The position numbers and the translations under genes were made by a program. The notes beneath the pieces are model-generated. The model did not search any database. It was not told the origin of the DNA and was given only the letters and a program-made list of their open reading frames with translations. 40,264 bases of DNA from Candidatus Gastranaerophilales bacterium (GTDB taxonomy: Bacteria > Cyanobacteriota > Vampirovibrionia > Gastranaerophilales > Gastranaerophilaceae): assembly GCA_024695865.1 (NCBI GenBank), contig JAILHI010000012.1:1-40264 (forward strand), read 5' to 3'. Shown piece after piece: positions 28,816-38,186 of the stretch; position 1 is the first letter of the stretch; each line of letters starts with the position of its first letter.

Positions 28816-30224
28816 ATGGCTCAGAAAACTGAAACAACTGAACCTTCTGTTGTATTGGAAAAAATTGAAAAAAAACAACCTGTTAAAAAAAAAAACCAAA
28901 TAAAAAAGTCATATTTTCAATTATTTTAACAGCAACTCTGTTTATTGGCGGCTTTTTGGCTTTAAAAACACCTCAAACCGTTATTTCAGATAATTTAAAC
29001 GGTATAAATAATGCCGATACTGCATTTATGATAATCTCATCTATTCTCGTAATGCTTATGACACCTGCATTAGCATTATTTTACGGAGGAATGGTCAGAA
29101 AGAAAAATGTTTTGGGTACAATAATGCAAAGTTTTGTGGCTCTTGGTGTTGTATCTGTAATTTGGTTTTTATACGGTTACAGTTTGGCTTTTGGCGGAGA
29201 TATTGCTAATTTGACGGGAAATTTGGATTTTGTAATGTTGAAAAATGTCGGCCTTACACCAAGCAGTAATACTTCGACAATACCTCATCAGTTATTTTTT
29301 ATCTTTCAAATGATGTTTGCATGTCTGACACCTGCACTTATAACAGGTGCCTTTGCAGAAAGATTTAAGTTTAAAAGTTATCTGTTATTTTTAATCTTGT
29401 GGGTAACTTTTATATATTGTCCGTTGGCACATTGGGTTTGGGGAGGCGGCTGGATTAGCAAAATCGGCGGTCTGGATTTTGCGGGCGGTCTTGTTGTTCA
29501 TATTGCATCAGGTGCTGCCGCTTTGGCTTGCTGTATCATTTTAGGAGCAAGAAAAGGTTACAAAACCGAAAATATGCCCCCGCATAATTTAACATTAACT
29601 TTTATAGGTTTGATGTTTCTTTGGGCAGGCTGGTTCGGATTTAATGCAGGAAGTGCCTTATCCGCAGGAAAATTAGCAACAACTGCATTTATAAATACTC
29701 AGTTAGGGGCTACATCAGGTCTTTTGGCTTGGATTGGTGTTGAATATTTGCACAGAGGCAAAGTTACTGTTTTAGGAGGAATGAGCGGAACCTTAGCAGG
29801 TCTGGTCGGAATAACACCGGCCTGCGGTTTCGTTCTGCCTGTTTCGGCTATTATCATCGGAATAGTTACCGGTATGATTTGTTATGTAATAACTACATTT
29901 AAAGGACTCTTCAAATATGACGATTCTCTTGATGTTATAGGTATTCACGGAACAGGAGGAATTGTCGGTTCAATCCTTACAGGTGTTTTTGCAACGGTTT
30001 TAATAAATCCTGACGGGGCAAACGGACTTTTATACGGCGGTTTTAAACTTTTTAGCGCCCAAATTATATCAACAATTTCATGTATTATTTTTGCATTTGT
30101 TGGAACTCTCTTTGTTCTCTATATTGTAGAAAAAATTTCAGGATTAAGAGTGTCGGAATTTGAAGAAATGCAGGGTCTTGATATTTCACAACATGGTGAA
30201 AACGCATACAGATTACAAATTTAA
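28816..30224 (+). CDS. amt: Ammonium transporter (Amt), frame broken by an A11 tract
   Basis: The membrane part (from about 28956) has the Amt pattern: FYGGMVRKKNVLG, GAFAERFKFKSY, GGDIANL, FNAGSALSAG and a conserved GIHGTGG. The ATG at 28816 has a perfect AAGGAG site and a consensus promoter, but its frame ends at 28929. A run of 11 A (28885-28895) separates it from the Amt frame: one extra A, or a -1 shift, joins them into about 469 aa with a basic leader followed by a hydrophobic segment (FSIILTATLFIGGFLAL). The internal TTG at 28956 has no ribosome site. So it is a functional gene with slippage, a recent frameshift, or a homopolymer sequencing error. It imports ammonium; the PII gene follows 11 nt later. 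Confidence 0.87.
28885..28895 (+). other. A11 homopolymer at the amt frameshift
   Basis: Eleven A residues. The ATG frame upstream and the Amt frame downstream differ by -1; an upstream A8 tract (28868-28875) is nearby. In the Amt frame a TAA at 28884-28886 closes the upstream side, so the join must fall in this tract. Confidence 0.8.
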
Positions 30225-30232
30225 GGAAATAA

Positions 30233-30574
<342 letters not shown>

Positions 30575-30657
30575 ACAGTATCTACTGCTTTGAAAAACTT
30601 AATATTATTGATTTAAAAAGGTAATTATTATAATCTTTTTATGAAAGATGTGTCTTA

Positions 30658-31974
30658 ATGAAGAAAATACCTGTTGTAGAAATTACTTTAGTAATATTAG
30701 GTTCATTATTATATTTTCTGGCTAATATGCAAAGAGTTGCCGTCCCGGGTGCAGTCTTTACTCTATTACAAACTGATTTGCACACAACAGCACAAAATAT
30801 TGCATCTCTTGGTGCTTCTTTTATGTATGTATATGCCGTAACTCAACTTTTTATCGGTATTTTAATTGCTAAATACGGCGGTTTTAGAGTAGTCAGCATT
30901 GGTGCCGTTTTGTTTTTTACGGGAAGTTTGTTGTTTCCGCTGGCAAATTCTTTTGTTTTTTTGTATTTGAGCAGAATATTAATAGGTATCGGTTCGGCAA
31001 GTTTTTACCTTGCTATGATTAACGAAACAAGAAAAATTGTTTCTCATAAAAACTTCGGAATAGCATTATCTTTCGTTTTGTTAATCGGTTATCTCGGCGG
31101 TATTATCGCAAATGCACCTATTGTTATTTGTATTAATCATTTGGGATGGAGAAAAGTTTTCTTGTTAACTGCAATTATTTCAACAGTAATTGCATTATTA
31201 TTTATTTTAATCAATAAATTTGCAGACAAACAACCTGTTAATAATACCGTTCACCTGAATTTCGATTTATACAAACAGGTCTTTTCCGATAAAAGAAATA
31301 TCCGTTTATACCTGTTTGCATGTTTAAATTACGCATTATATTACGTTATTCAAACCGTAATAGGAAAAAAATTTTTAGAAGATTTTTGCAGTATGACAGT
31401 TATAAATTCTGCATTAATACTTTCAATTATGGGCTTTTTATATGCTGTTTCCGGTTCTGTAATTGCTTTTATGAGTAAATTAACATTAAACAGAAGAACA
31501 ATTTATTTAAGATTTGCGTCCTTAAATACTTTATTTACCTTTTCCTCTATCTTTATATGTCTTGTTTTTAATATCAAAAACCCGATAATTCCCGTTATAT
31601 TGTTTTGCACAATAGCATTTTGGGCAAGTTTGTCACCGCTTTTAGTACCTTTACTGCACGATATTAACGGAGAAAAGGTATCAAGCAGCGCAGTCAGTGT
31701 GATGACTTGCGGTTTTTATCTCGGAGTGGGTCTGTTGGGAAATGTTGTCGGATTCTGTCTTGATTTATTTAAAAACACAGGAGCATATTTAACAATTTTT
31801 GCTGTTTGCACTGCTCTTGCTGTAATTGCCTGTTTAAATGTATTTAAAATTGAAGAATCCGCAAAAACTAAACGAATTTTACACTATGTTAAAAATCATG
31901 GAAAAATTGCACCCGAAGATAATACTAAACATTGGCACGATAAATATGAACATGATTTATATAATAACGTTTAA
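30658..31974 (+). CDS. Major facilitator superfamily transporter
   Basis: 438 aa with about twelve predicted membrane helices. The loop 2-3 region has LIAKYGGFRVV, close to the MFS signature; the first helix carries a short motif LGSLLYFLANMQRVAVPG. The C-terminal tail is hydrophilic and His-rich (HWHDKYEHDLY). Substrate unknown. A weak ribosome site; a promoter-like TATAAT lies about 27 nt upstream, preceded 15 nt earlier by TTGATT. A five-codon ORF (MKDVS, 30641-30658) overlaps the start as TAATG. It follows the PII gene by 83 nt. Confidence 0.87.
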   Translation: MKKIPVVEITLVILGSLLYFLANMQRVAVPGAVFTLLQTDLHTTAQNIASLGASFMYVYAVTQLFIGILIAKYGGFRVVSIGAVLFFTGSLLFPLANSFVFLYLSRILIGIGSASFYLAMINETRKIVSHKNFGIALSFVLLIGYLGGIIANAPIVICINHLGWRKVFLLTAIISTVIALLFILINKFADKQPVNNTVHLNFDLYKQVFSDKRNIRLYLFACLNYALYYVIQTVIGKKFLEDFCSMTVINSALILSIMGFLYAVSGSVIAFMSKLTLNRRTIYLRFASLNTLFTFSSIFICLVFNIKNPIIPVILFCTIAFWASLSPLLVPLLHDINGEKVSSSAVSVMTCGFYLGVGLLGNVVGFCLDLFKNTGAYLTIFAVCTALAVIACLNVFKIEESAKTKRILHYVKNHGKIAPEDNTKHWHDKYEHDLYNNV

Positions 31975-32005
31975 TTACAAAAGATTCTGTTTTATTGCTT
32001 TGTAA

Positions 32006-32635
32006 TTAATTCTTATAAAACATCGATGAAAATTCACGTTCAGAATGTAATTTAACACTCTTACAAGTGTATTCAAGCACAAGCAGGAAAAATTCCTTTG
32101 CCGCTTCGCTCTGATTAATTTTATGAATTTCGTTTGACAAATATCTGACACGAAGTTCACACAAATCGTTTTTATTTGCGGGAACATATAAAGATGCTAT
32201 TTCCGCATCAAGCAGTTTTGATGCGTAATTATCGGGATTTTCACGGATTATTTTGCTGCAATCACCCTTTGTTGCAACAATTCTGTGACAAATATATTTT
32301 TTGTTATCCTGCTTTATAATCGCTGACGGAAAATCGTTTAAAATCAATGTAAAACTGAGTTTTTCCCACAAAACAGACATCAAAATGGTTTGTATATCTT
32401 CTTCCCTTTTGCAGTAAACACTTTCTGTCGAAATTCCTCTTGCAGAAAAGGTCTGTTTGAAATATTCGGAAACATATTCCATATTTTTATAAATATTTTC
32501 AATAATTTCACTTGCGTTAGCGGCAGAATTTTTAAATTCCGCATGCTGCGCAAGCATACTTGAAGCCACATCGTTAATGCGCTCCAGAGTTACCGAAGTC
32601 TGTATTGAATTGTTTAAACCTGTAAAACTTTCCAA
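32006..32635 (-). CDS. Unknown protein, mostly helical
   Basis: 209 aa, cytoplasmic (no signal or membrane helix). The first ~70 residues look coiled-coil-like (SSMLAQHAEFKNSAANASEIIENIYKNM); the rest is mixed with three Cys (YCKR, ICHR, GDCSK). No family recognised. It is divergent from the formyltransferase gene across a 159-bp spacer with mirrored promoters, and convergent with the MFS gene. A regulator acting on that spacer is conceivable, but no DNA-binding motif is visible. Confidence 0.7.
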   Translation of the reverse strand: MESFTGLNNSIQTSVTLERINDVASSMLAQHAEFKNSAANASEIIENIYKNMEYVSEYFKQTFSARGISTESVYCKREEDIQTILMSVLWEKLSFTLILNDFPSAIIKQDNKKYICHRIVATKGDCSKIIRENPDNYASKLLDAEIASLYVPANKNDLCELRVRYLSNEIHKINQSEAAKEFFLLVLEYTCKSVKLHSEREFSSMFYKN

Positions 32636-32668
32636 ACCTTTTCTCTTTTCAGCATTATCACTTTTAAG

Positions 32669-32756
32669 ATTATATCAGACAATTTGGTAATATTTCAAAT
32701 TTTACTAAATTTGTAATATTTTTTAGTAATCTGATATAATTTGATTATAAATCAAA
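32669..32756. promoter_or_regulatory. Mirrored divergent promoters with nested dyads
   Basis: Minus promoter: TTGAAA (32693-32698) and TATAAT (32669-32674), 18-nt spacer. Plus promoter: TTGTAA (32711-32716) and TATAAT (32735-32740), 18-nt spacer. Both -10s sit in the same 10-mer CTGATATAAT, so the region is a long inverted repeat. TTACTAAA/TTTAGTAA (32702-32729) and TTTGATTATAAATCAAA (32740-32756, at the plus-strand start) are operator candidates. Confidence 0.65.
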
Positions 32757-32794
32757 TCTTTGGGCAAGTAAAATAATATTTTCGGGAAAAAAGA

Positions 32795-33739
32795 ATGACA
32801 AAAATAGTAATAGTCGGATATGACCAGATGTTTGCAAATCTTATTACCGGCTGTATATTGGCAGGATATGAGCCTGTCGGGGTTTTCAGACACGACAAGG
32901 TCAAATATCCGCCGTTTTTACTTAAAATCAAAGACGTAATTCTTCCGAGCAAAGATAAAGCCTTTATAGACGGATATAATCTGCATGAAATTGATGCACG
33001 AAGCGTAAACAGCGAACAGTTCAGACGGGAACTCGTAAAACTTAATGCCGACCTTGTTTTTATCGGTTCCTGGAGTGAAAAATTCAGCGAAGAAACAATT
33101 AACGTTCCGAAAATCGCAACCATAAACTGCCACCCGTCCCTGCTTCCGAAATACAGAGGCCCAAACCCTTATGCACAGGTTATTTTACACGGTGAAACCA
33201 AAACGGGAATAACCTTTCATCTCGCCGACAAAAACTATGATTCGGGAGCGATTTTACTGCAAAAAGAAGTGGAAATTAAGCCCGATGATACAGGCGGAAG
33301 CCTTAAAGCAAGATGTGTAAAAGTCGCAGAAACGGAAATCGGCAATCTTTTGCATCAAATAGAGTCCGAAATAATTTTGCCCGTAAACCAGAAAGAAGAA
33401 AATGCGACTTATTATCCGCAATTTACCGAAAAAGATGTGCTTATCGATTTTGAAAAAACTTCCGCCGAAATTGACCGCAGAATAAGAGCCTTTCTGCCGT
33501 GGAGCAAATGCTATCTTCCGCACAAAAACGAATTTTTAACCTTCAAACACCACGAAGTTCTCGAAGATTACGGTGAATCTGCCGCAAAACTGATTGCAAA
33601 AGACAAAAACTCAATCACCATAACAGCGGGCGATAAAAAATTAATCAGATTTTCGGGCATAAAAGTTTATAAAAAAAGTTTTCTATTTACAAAACTTTAT
33701 ACCAAATTTGCCTTAAAAATCGGCGATATTATGAAATAG
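32795..33739 (+). CDS. Methionyl-tRNA formyltransferase-family protein
   Basis: 314 aa, about the Fmt length. The formyltransferase catalytic core is clear: NCHPSLLPKYRGPNPYAQVI, containing the Asn and His of the active site, and YDSGAILLQ with the essential Asp. A C-terminal domain follows (RIRAFLPWSKCYL...). The same fold also formylates sugar amines and phosphoribosyl-glycinamide; the N-terminus (IVIVGYDQMFANLI) is less like housekeeping Fmt, so a sugar or other N-formyltransferase is an alternative. The ribosome site is GGGAAAAAAGA. It may be expressed from the plus promoter at 32711-32740. Confidence 0.8.
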   Translation: MTKIVIVGYDQMFANLITGCILAGYEPVGVFRHDKVKYPPFLLKIKDVILPSKDKAFIDGYNLHEIDARSVNSEQFRRELVKLNADLVFIGSWSEKFSEETINVPKIATINCHPSLLPKYRGPNPYAQVILHGETKTGITFHLADKNYDSGAILLQKEVEIKPDDTGGSLKARCVKVAETEIGNLLHQIESEIILPVNQKEENATYYPQFTEKDVLIDFEKTSAEIDRRIRAFLPWSKCYLPHKNEFLTFKHHEVLEDYGESAAKLIAKDKNSITITAGDKKLIRFSGIKVYKKSFLFTKLYTKFALKIGDIMK

Positions 33740-33808
33740 TCTTATTATTTAGACAAAAAATCAAATAAAATGTTATACTTATGTCTGTAAATTTAACGGA
33801 GAGTTCAA

Positions 33809-34639
33809 ATGCTCGATAAAAAGGCTGTATATGAAGTTGTAATATTTGCCGTCGGTGATACAAAGGCAGGAACCAAAATGGGTAAATTACAGGTTAAAAA
33901 CCTGAATGACGGCTCTATTTTAAACTGCGTAATGTGGGAATCCGTTGTTAATTCGGTTGACCTTAAAATGTTCCGAACGGGAAATAAAATTAAAATTCTT
34001 CAGGGTACTTACGACGAAAAATATAATAACTGTCAGGTTTCGGCTTTTGAACTTGTTGAAGAAGCGGCAATGGGATTGTCCGAAGAAGAACAGGACGAAC
34101 TGTTTAACAAAATTTGTGAACGTGTAAGCCGATTAACAGATGAAAAACTGAAAACTTTTGTTGCCGATTTGCTTACAAAATATGAAGACGAACTCAAAAT
34201 AAAACCCGCAGCAAAATTAATGCACCACAATTATCTTGGCGGACTTTTAGAGCATACTTATGAATGTATGAACATAGCAGACAGGGTTTGTGATATGTTC
34301 ACTGAAAAATTAAACCGTGATGAAGTCGTTGCGGCAAGTATTCTTCACGATTTCGGAAAAATTCTTGAATACAAAATAGATAAAAAAACAGGGTTAATAG
34401 AATACGAGGAAAATTTTTACCCCGTATGGATTTCCCACTCGCAATGGGGCTTTACAACCTGTATGAACGGCGGATTTCCGAGAATTGCCAAAATGATTGC
34501 GGCACACCACGGAAGAACGGATTGGGGCTCTATGATTGATTTGAATCAAAAAGATTTGGAACCTTTTGTTTATGTAATTCACCACATAGACGATTTGTCC
34601 GCAAAATTCGGTAAAACTAACAGAGCAGATTTAAAATAA
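33809..34639 (+). CDS. OB-fold/HD-domain 3'-5' exoribonuclease, YhaM-like
   Basis: 276 aa. An N-terminal OB-fold-like part (residues ~1-90, with the segment GKLQVKNLNDGSILNCVMWE) is followed by an HD domain: GGLLEHTYE, ILHDFGK with the metal-binding HD, and IAAHHGR. This order matches YhaM/CBF1 nucleases, which degrade RNA and single-stranded DNA from 3' ends with metal ions. GGAG precedes the ATG. It starts a four-gene run with the exported protein, pncC and the dehydrogenase. Confidence 0.88.
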   Translation: MLDKKAVYEVVIFAVGDTKAGTKMGKLQVKNLNDGSILNCVMWESVVNSVDLKMFRTGNKIKILQGTYDEKYNNCQVSAFELVEEAAMGLSEEEQDELFNKICERVSRLTDEKLKTFVADLLTKYEDELKIKPAAKLMHHNYLGGLLEHTYECMNIADRVCDMFTEKLNRDEVVAASILHDFGKILEYKIDKKTGLIEYEENFYPVWISHSQWGFTTCMNGGFPRIAKMIAAHHGRTDWGSMIDLNQKDLEPFVYVIHHIDDLSAKFGKTNRADLK

Positions 34640-34653
34640 ACGGAGATATATCA

Positions 34654-35340
34654 ATGAAAAAATTATTACAGATTTTATTTATGATTACGGCAATAAGCGG
34701 TTTGTCGGTTTGTGCGGCACCGCTGAAGGCGGATATAAGCAGCGAACACATACCCGCAGGAACTGTTATTGCAGTCAAAACAATTGATTTTGTGGACAGT
34801 TCAAAGGTTCAAATCGGCGACAGATTTAACGTTATGACAATTGCTGACATCGTTGCGGGCGAAAAAATGATTTTACCGAAAGGCTCTGTAATAAGAGGCT
34901 CCGTTCAGGCGGTAAAACCTAAAAAAATGGTTTCGAGAGATGCTGCGGTTTACGTAAAATTTGACCACCTTGTAAGCCCGACAGGCGACCAGATTCCCGT
35001 TGTTGTCGGTATCCATTCAACAGAAATTCTAACAAAAGACGGTGGTCTCGGCTATGACGGAAACTACGTAACAGCAAGCAAACAAAACGTTGATAACGCA
35101 GGTAAAATAATCAAAAACATGACAAAATGGGGCATTACGACAGGTGAAAAGGCTTGGAACGGCTGGCCTAAATACGTTATAACACCTTTCAGTTCACTTT
35201 TATCCGTTCCGACGGCGGGACTTTATCTTATAGGCGATGAAGTTGTAGATATCTTCAAAAAAGGTAACGATATCGCTCTCAATCAGGGTGAAGTAATCAA
35301 CCTTATGTTTATGGAAGGGGTAGATGTACCCACACACTAA
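34654..35340 (+). CDS. Exported protein with VirB10/TrbI-like segment
   Basis: 228 aa with a signal peptide (hydrophobic ILFMITAISGLSV). The mature part has IPAGTVIAVKT, then VMTIADIVAG, MILPKGSVIRGSV and YVKFDHLVSPTGDQIPV, a pattern seen in the beta-barrel domain of VirB10/TrbI proteins of type IV secretion. No other secretion gene is present here, so this is probably a stand-alone envelope protein using the same fold. It overlaps the pncC start by one base (TAATG). CGGAGA precedes the ATG. Confidence 0.7.
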   Translation: MKKLLQILFMITAISGLSVCAAPLKADISSEHIPAGTVIAVKTIDFVDSSKVQIGDRFNVMTIADIVAGEKMILPKGSVIRGSVQAVKPKKMVSRDAAVYVKFDHLVSPTGDQIPVVVGIHSTEILTKDGGLGYDGNYVTASKQNVDNAGKIIKNMTKWGITTGEKAWNGWPKYVITPFSSLLSVPTAGLYLIGDEVVDIFKKGNDIALNQGEVINLMFMEGVDVPTH

Positions 35341-35867
35341 TGATTAAGTTTTTCATAAATTTGGCAAAAATCACAGAATTACTTTTTGGCAAAGTTTTTC
35401 CCGAAAATTCAATCGGGAAAATTTTGCGTGAAAGAGGAAAAACGGTTGCAACAACCGAATCCTGCACGGGCGGACTTGTAAGTTCACTTTTAACGGATGT
35501 TTCAGGCAGTTCGGAATATATTTTTGCAAATTTTGTAACTTATTCTAATGAAGCAAAAAGCAAATATCTCGGCGTAAAAGAAGAAACTCTCGCAGAGTTC
35601 GGTGCAGTAAGCGAGCAAACGGCAAAAGAAATGGCGGAAGGACTTTTAAAGGTTTCAGGCTGTGATTATGCTCTTGCAACAACTGGAATTGCGGGCCCTA
35701 CGGGAGATACGGCGGATAAACCGATAGGACTTATGTACGTCGGAATTGCGGACAAAAACGAAACAAAGGTTATAAAAATCAACCAGCCACCCGCCTTATA
35801 CAGACGTATTATGAAAATCGCCTTTGCAAAAGAGGCTTTAAAACAATTGTATTTATTCATCAGATAA
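35340..35867 (+). CDS. pncC: CinA C-terminal domain protein (nicotinamide-nucleotide amidase)
   Basis: 175 aa, the stand-alone PncC length. TTESCTGGLVSSLL near residue 40 and GIAGPTGDTADKP, typical of CinA-C, are present. PncC deamidates nicotinamide mononucleotide in NAD recycling. A hydrophobic stretch of about 15 residues at the N-terminus (FFINLAKITELLFG) is unusual. The ATG overlaps the previous stop (TAATG). Confidence 0.9.
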   Translation: MIKFFINLAKITELLFGKVFPENSIGKILRERGKTVATTESCTGGLVSSLLTDVSGSSEYIFANFVTYSNEAKSKYLGVKEETLAEFGAVSEQTAKEMAEGLLKVSGCDYALATTGIAGPTGDTADKPIGLMYVGIADKNETKVIKINQPPALYRRIMKIAFAKEALKQLYLFIR

Positions 35868-35877
35868 GGAAAAATTT

Positions 35878-36873
35878 ATGCATACAATAACTTTGATAAA
35901 CGGTGACGGCATAGGCCCTGAAATCAGCAAAGCAGTAATGGAAATTATTGATGCCGCAGGTTTAAAAATCGATTGGGATATACAAACCGCAGGCGCCGAA
36001 GTGGCTGAAAAAGAGGGTTCTCCTCTGCCTGACAGAGTTCTTGAGTCAATAAAGAAAAATAAAATTGCCCTTAAAGCACCCGTTACAACGCCTATCGGCA
36101 AGGGTTTCCGCAGTGTAAACGTTCAGTTAAGAAAAGAACTTGAACTTTACGCAAATTTAAGACCGTGCAAAAATTTTGACGGGATAGAAACGCCGTTTAA
36201 AAACGTTGATTTAATTGTTGTCCGTGAAAACACAGAGGATTTGTATGCAGGCATAGAAAGAATGGTCGATGATGATACAGCCGAAAGCATTAAAATAATT
36301 ACAAGAAAAGCATCTGAAAGAATTGCGGAATTTGCCTTTCGGTATGCCGTAAATAACGGAAGAAAAGAAGTCTGCGCCGTAAGTAAGGCAAATATTATGA
36401 AGTTTTCGGACGGACTGTTTTTGGAATGCTGCCGAAAAATTGCCGAAAAGTATCCCGATATACAATATAAAGAAATTTTAGTTGATAATCTCTGTATGCA
36501 GTTAGTGCAGCACCCCGAAAAATTTGATGTTCTTGTGCTTCCAAATCTCTACGGCGATATAGTTTCCGACTTAACGGCAGGCTTAACGGGCGGACTCGGA
36601 CTTGCAAGAGGGGCAAATATCGGTACGGATTATGCGGTTTTTGAACCCGTTCACGGCTCCGCTCCGGATATCAAAGGTCAAAATAAGGCTAATCCGTCGG
36701 CTTTGCTTTTAAGTGCGGTTGAAATGCTGAAATACATCGGCGAAAAAGAATATGCCGACAAAATCGAAAAGGCTCTTTTGAAAACGTTAAAAGAGGGAAA
36801 AGTTTTGACGGCTGATTTGGGCGGAAATGCCTCTACCGACGAATTTACGGCGGAAATCATAAAAAATTTGTAA
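35878..36873 (+). CDS. NAD-dependent isocitrate/isopropylmalate dehydrogenase family, isocitrate-type
   Basis: 331 aa. Family motifs are INGDGIGPE, RSVNVQLRKELELYANLRP, VRENTEDLYAG and the nucleotide-binding PVHGSAPDIKG. The SVNVQLR segment and LYANLRP pattern fit isocitrate dehydrogenase better than LeuB, whose equivalent loop has RPEQ. It would make 2-oxoglutarate, the signal bound by PII. Homoisocitrate activity cannot be excluded. AAGGAAA precedes the ATG; it ends before a shared terminator. Confidence 0.9.
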   Translation: MHTITLINGDGIGPEISKAVMEIIDAAGLKIDWDIQTAGAEVAEKEGSPLPDRVLESIKKNKIALKAPVTTPIGKGFRSVNVQLRKELELYANLRPCKNFDGIETPFKNVDLIVVRENTEDLYAGIERMVDDDTAESIKIITRKASERIAEFAFRYAVNNGRKEVCAVSKANIMKFSDGLFLECCRKIAEKYPDIQYKEILVDNLCMQLVQHPEKFDVLVLPNLYGDIVSDLTAGLTGGLGLARGANIGTDYAVFEPVHGSAPDIKGQNKANPSALLLSAVEMLKYIGEKEYADKIEKALLKTLKEGKVLTADLGGNASTDEFTAEIIKNL

Positions 36874-36897
36874 AAAAAATTTATCGGCAAGTTATTA

Positions 36898-36938
36898 CAA
36901 AAAAATGGCGAAGGCTTTTCAACCTTCGCCAAATTTAT
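36898..36938 (-). terminator. Terminator between dehydrogenase and pgk
   Basis: TGGCGAAGG and CCTTCGCCA form a nine-pair stem with an 8-nt loop; on the minus strand a run of seven T follows. It suits pgk best and may also serve the plus-strand gene, since both stops are close. Confidence 0.87.
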
Positions 36939-36959
36939 AAAAACTACAAATAATTAAAA

Positions 36960-38174
36960 TTATTTATCGTTCAGTGCTGCAACACCGGGGAGAACTTTTC
37001 CTTCGATAAATTCAAGAGAAGCACCGCCGCCTGTTGAAACGTGAGTGAAATCTTCTGCATTGCAGAATTTTTTAGCAGCAGAAACAGAATCGCCGCCGCC
37101 GATAACAGAGGTTGCGCCGTTCTTTGTTGCTTCAACAATAGCCTTTAAAATAGCCTTTGTACCTTCTGCGAAAGCAGGTGTTTCAAATGCACCGACAGGG
37201 CCGTTCATAAGAATTGTCTTTGAAGTCTTAACAACTGCTTCAAAAACCTTTTGGGTTTCAGGGCCTGCATCTACACCTTCAAAGCCGTCAGGAATGTTTT
37301 TAACGTCAACAACTTTGTTTTCGCCGTTGCCTGAAAAATCGTTTGTAACAAGAACATCTGTTGCCATAATCAGTTTAACGCCTTTGTCAGCCGCTTTCTT
37401 TTCGATAGCCTTTGCAACTTCGAGTTGGTCGTCTTCGCAAATAGAATTACCGATTTTACCGCCGTTAGCCTTAACGAAAGTATAAGCCATACCGCCGCCG
37501 ATGATAAGATTGTCAACTTTATCGATTAAGTTTTCAAGAACACCTATTTTAGATGATACTTTTGCGCCGCCTACGACAGCCGTGAACGGTCTTGTAGGAT
37601 TATCGAGGGCTTGTGATAAACATCTGATTTCTTTTTCCATTAACAAGCCTGATACAGCGGGATTTAAAAGTTTTGCAACTTTTGCGGTTGAAGTGTGGTT
37701 TCTGTGTGCCGCACCGAATGCGTCATTTACATAAAAATCACCCAATTCTGCAAGTTTTTCGGCAAATGTCATATCATCGTCTTTTGCTTCTTCTGCCTTG
37801 TAGTAACGGATATTTTCGAGTAAAGCAATCTGTCCGTCTTTTAAATCTGCAAGTTCTTTGTCAGCGCCTTCACCAACGGGTGATTTTACAAACTTAACTT
37901 CTTCGCCCAAAATTTTTGACATATATTTTGCAACGGGTTCTAAAGACAAGTCAGCAAGTGTCTGACCTTCTTTTAACTTTTGGGGTCTGCCGAGGTGAGC
38001 CATCAAAATGATTTTTGCTCCCTTTTCCTGTAAGAGTTTTACAGTCGGCAAAATTGCCTGAATTCTTGTATCGTCGGTAACATTTTTGTCTTTATCGAGA
38101 GGAACATTGATGTCTACTCTTACTAACGCTCTTTTGCCTTTTACGTCACCTAAATCTTTAACTGATTTTTTCAT
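36960..38174 (-). CDS. pgk: Phosphoglycerate kinase
   Basis: 404 aa. The N-terminus GKRALVRVDINVPLD (usually DFNVP) binds substrate, then HLGRPQ; FVNDAFGAAHR has the family's conserved form. The C-terminal nucleotide region has GGGMAYTF, NGPVGAFE and GGGDSVSA. It makes ATP in glycolysis. AAGGAG is well placed. It follows thrB by 12 nt. Confidence 0.97.
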   Translation of the reverse strand: MKKSVKDLGDVKGKRALVRVDINVPLDKDKNVTDDTRIQAILPTVKLLQEKGAKIILMAHLGRPQKLKEGQTLADLSLEPVAKYMSKILGEEVKFVKSPVGEGADKELADLKDGQIALLENIRYYKAEEAKDDDMTFAEKLAELGDFYVNDAFGAAHRNHTSTAKVAKLLNPAVSGLLMEKEIRCLSQALDNPTRPFTAVVGGAKVSSKIGVLENLIDKVDNLIIGGGMAYTFVKANGGKIGNSICEDDQLEVAKAIEKKAADKGVKLIMATDVLVTNDFSGNGENKVVDVKNIPDGFEGVDAGPETQKVFEAVVKTSKTILMNGPVGAFETPAFAEGTKAILKAIVEATKNGATSVIGGGDSVSAAKKFCNAEDFTHVSTGGGASLEFIEGKVLPGVAALNDK

Positions 38175-38186
38175 GGTTTTTCTCCT

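Noticed and set aside
34654-35340. Type IV secretion system gene
   Set aside because: Only one VirB10-like segment is present and all neighbours are housekeeping.
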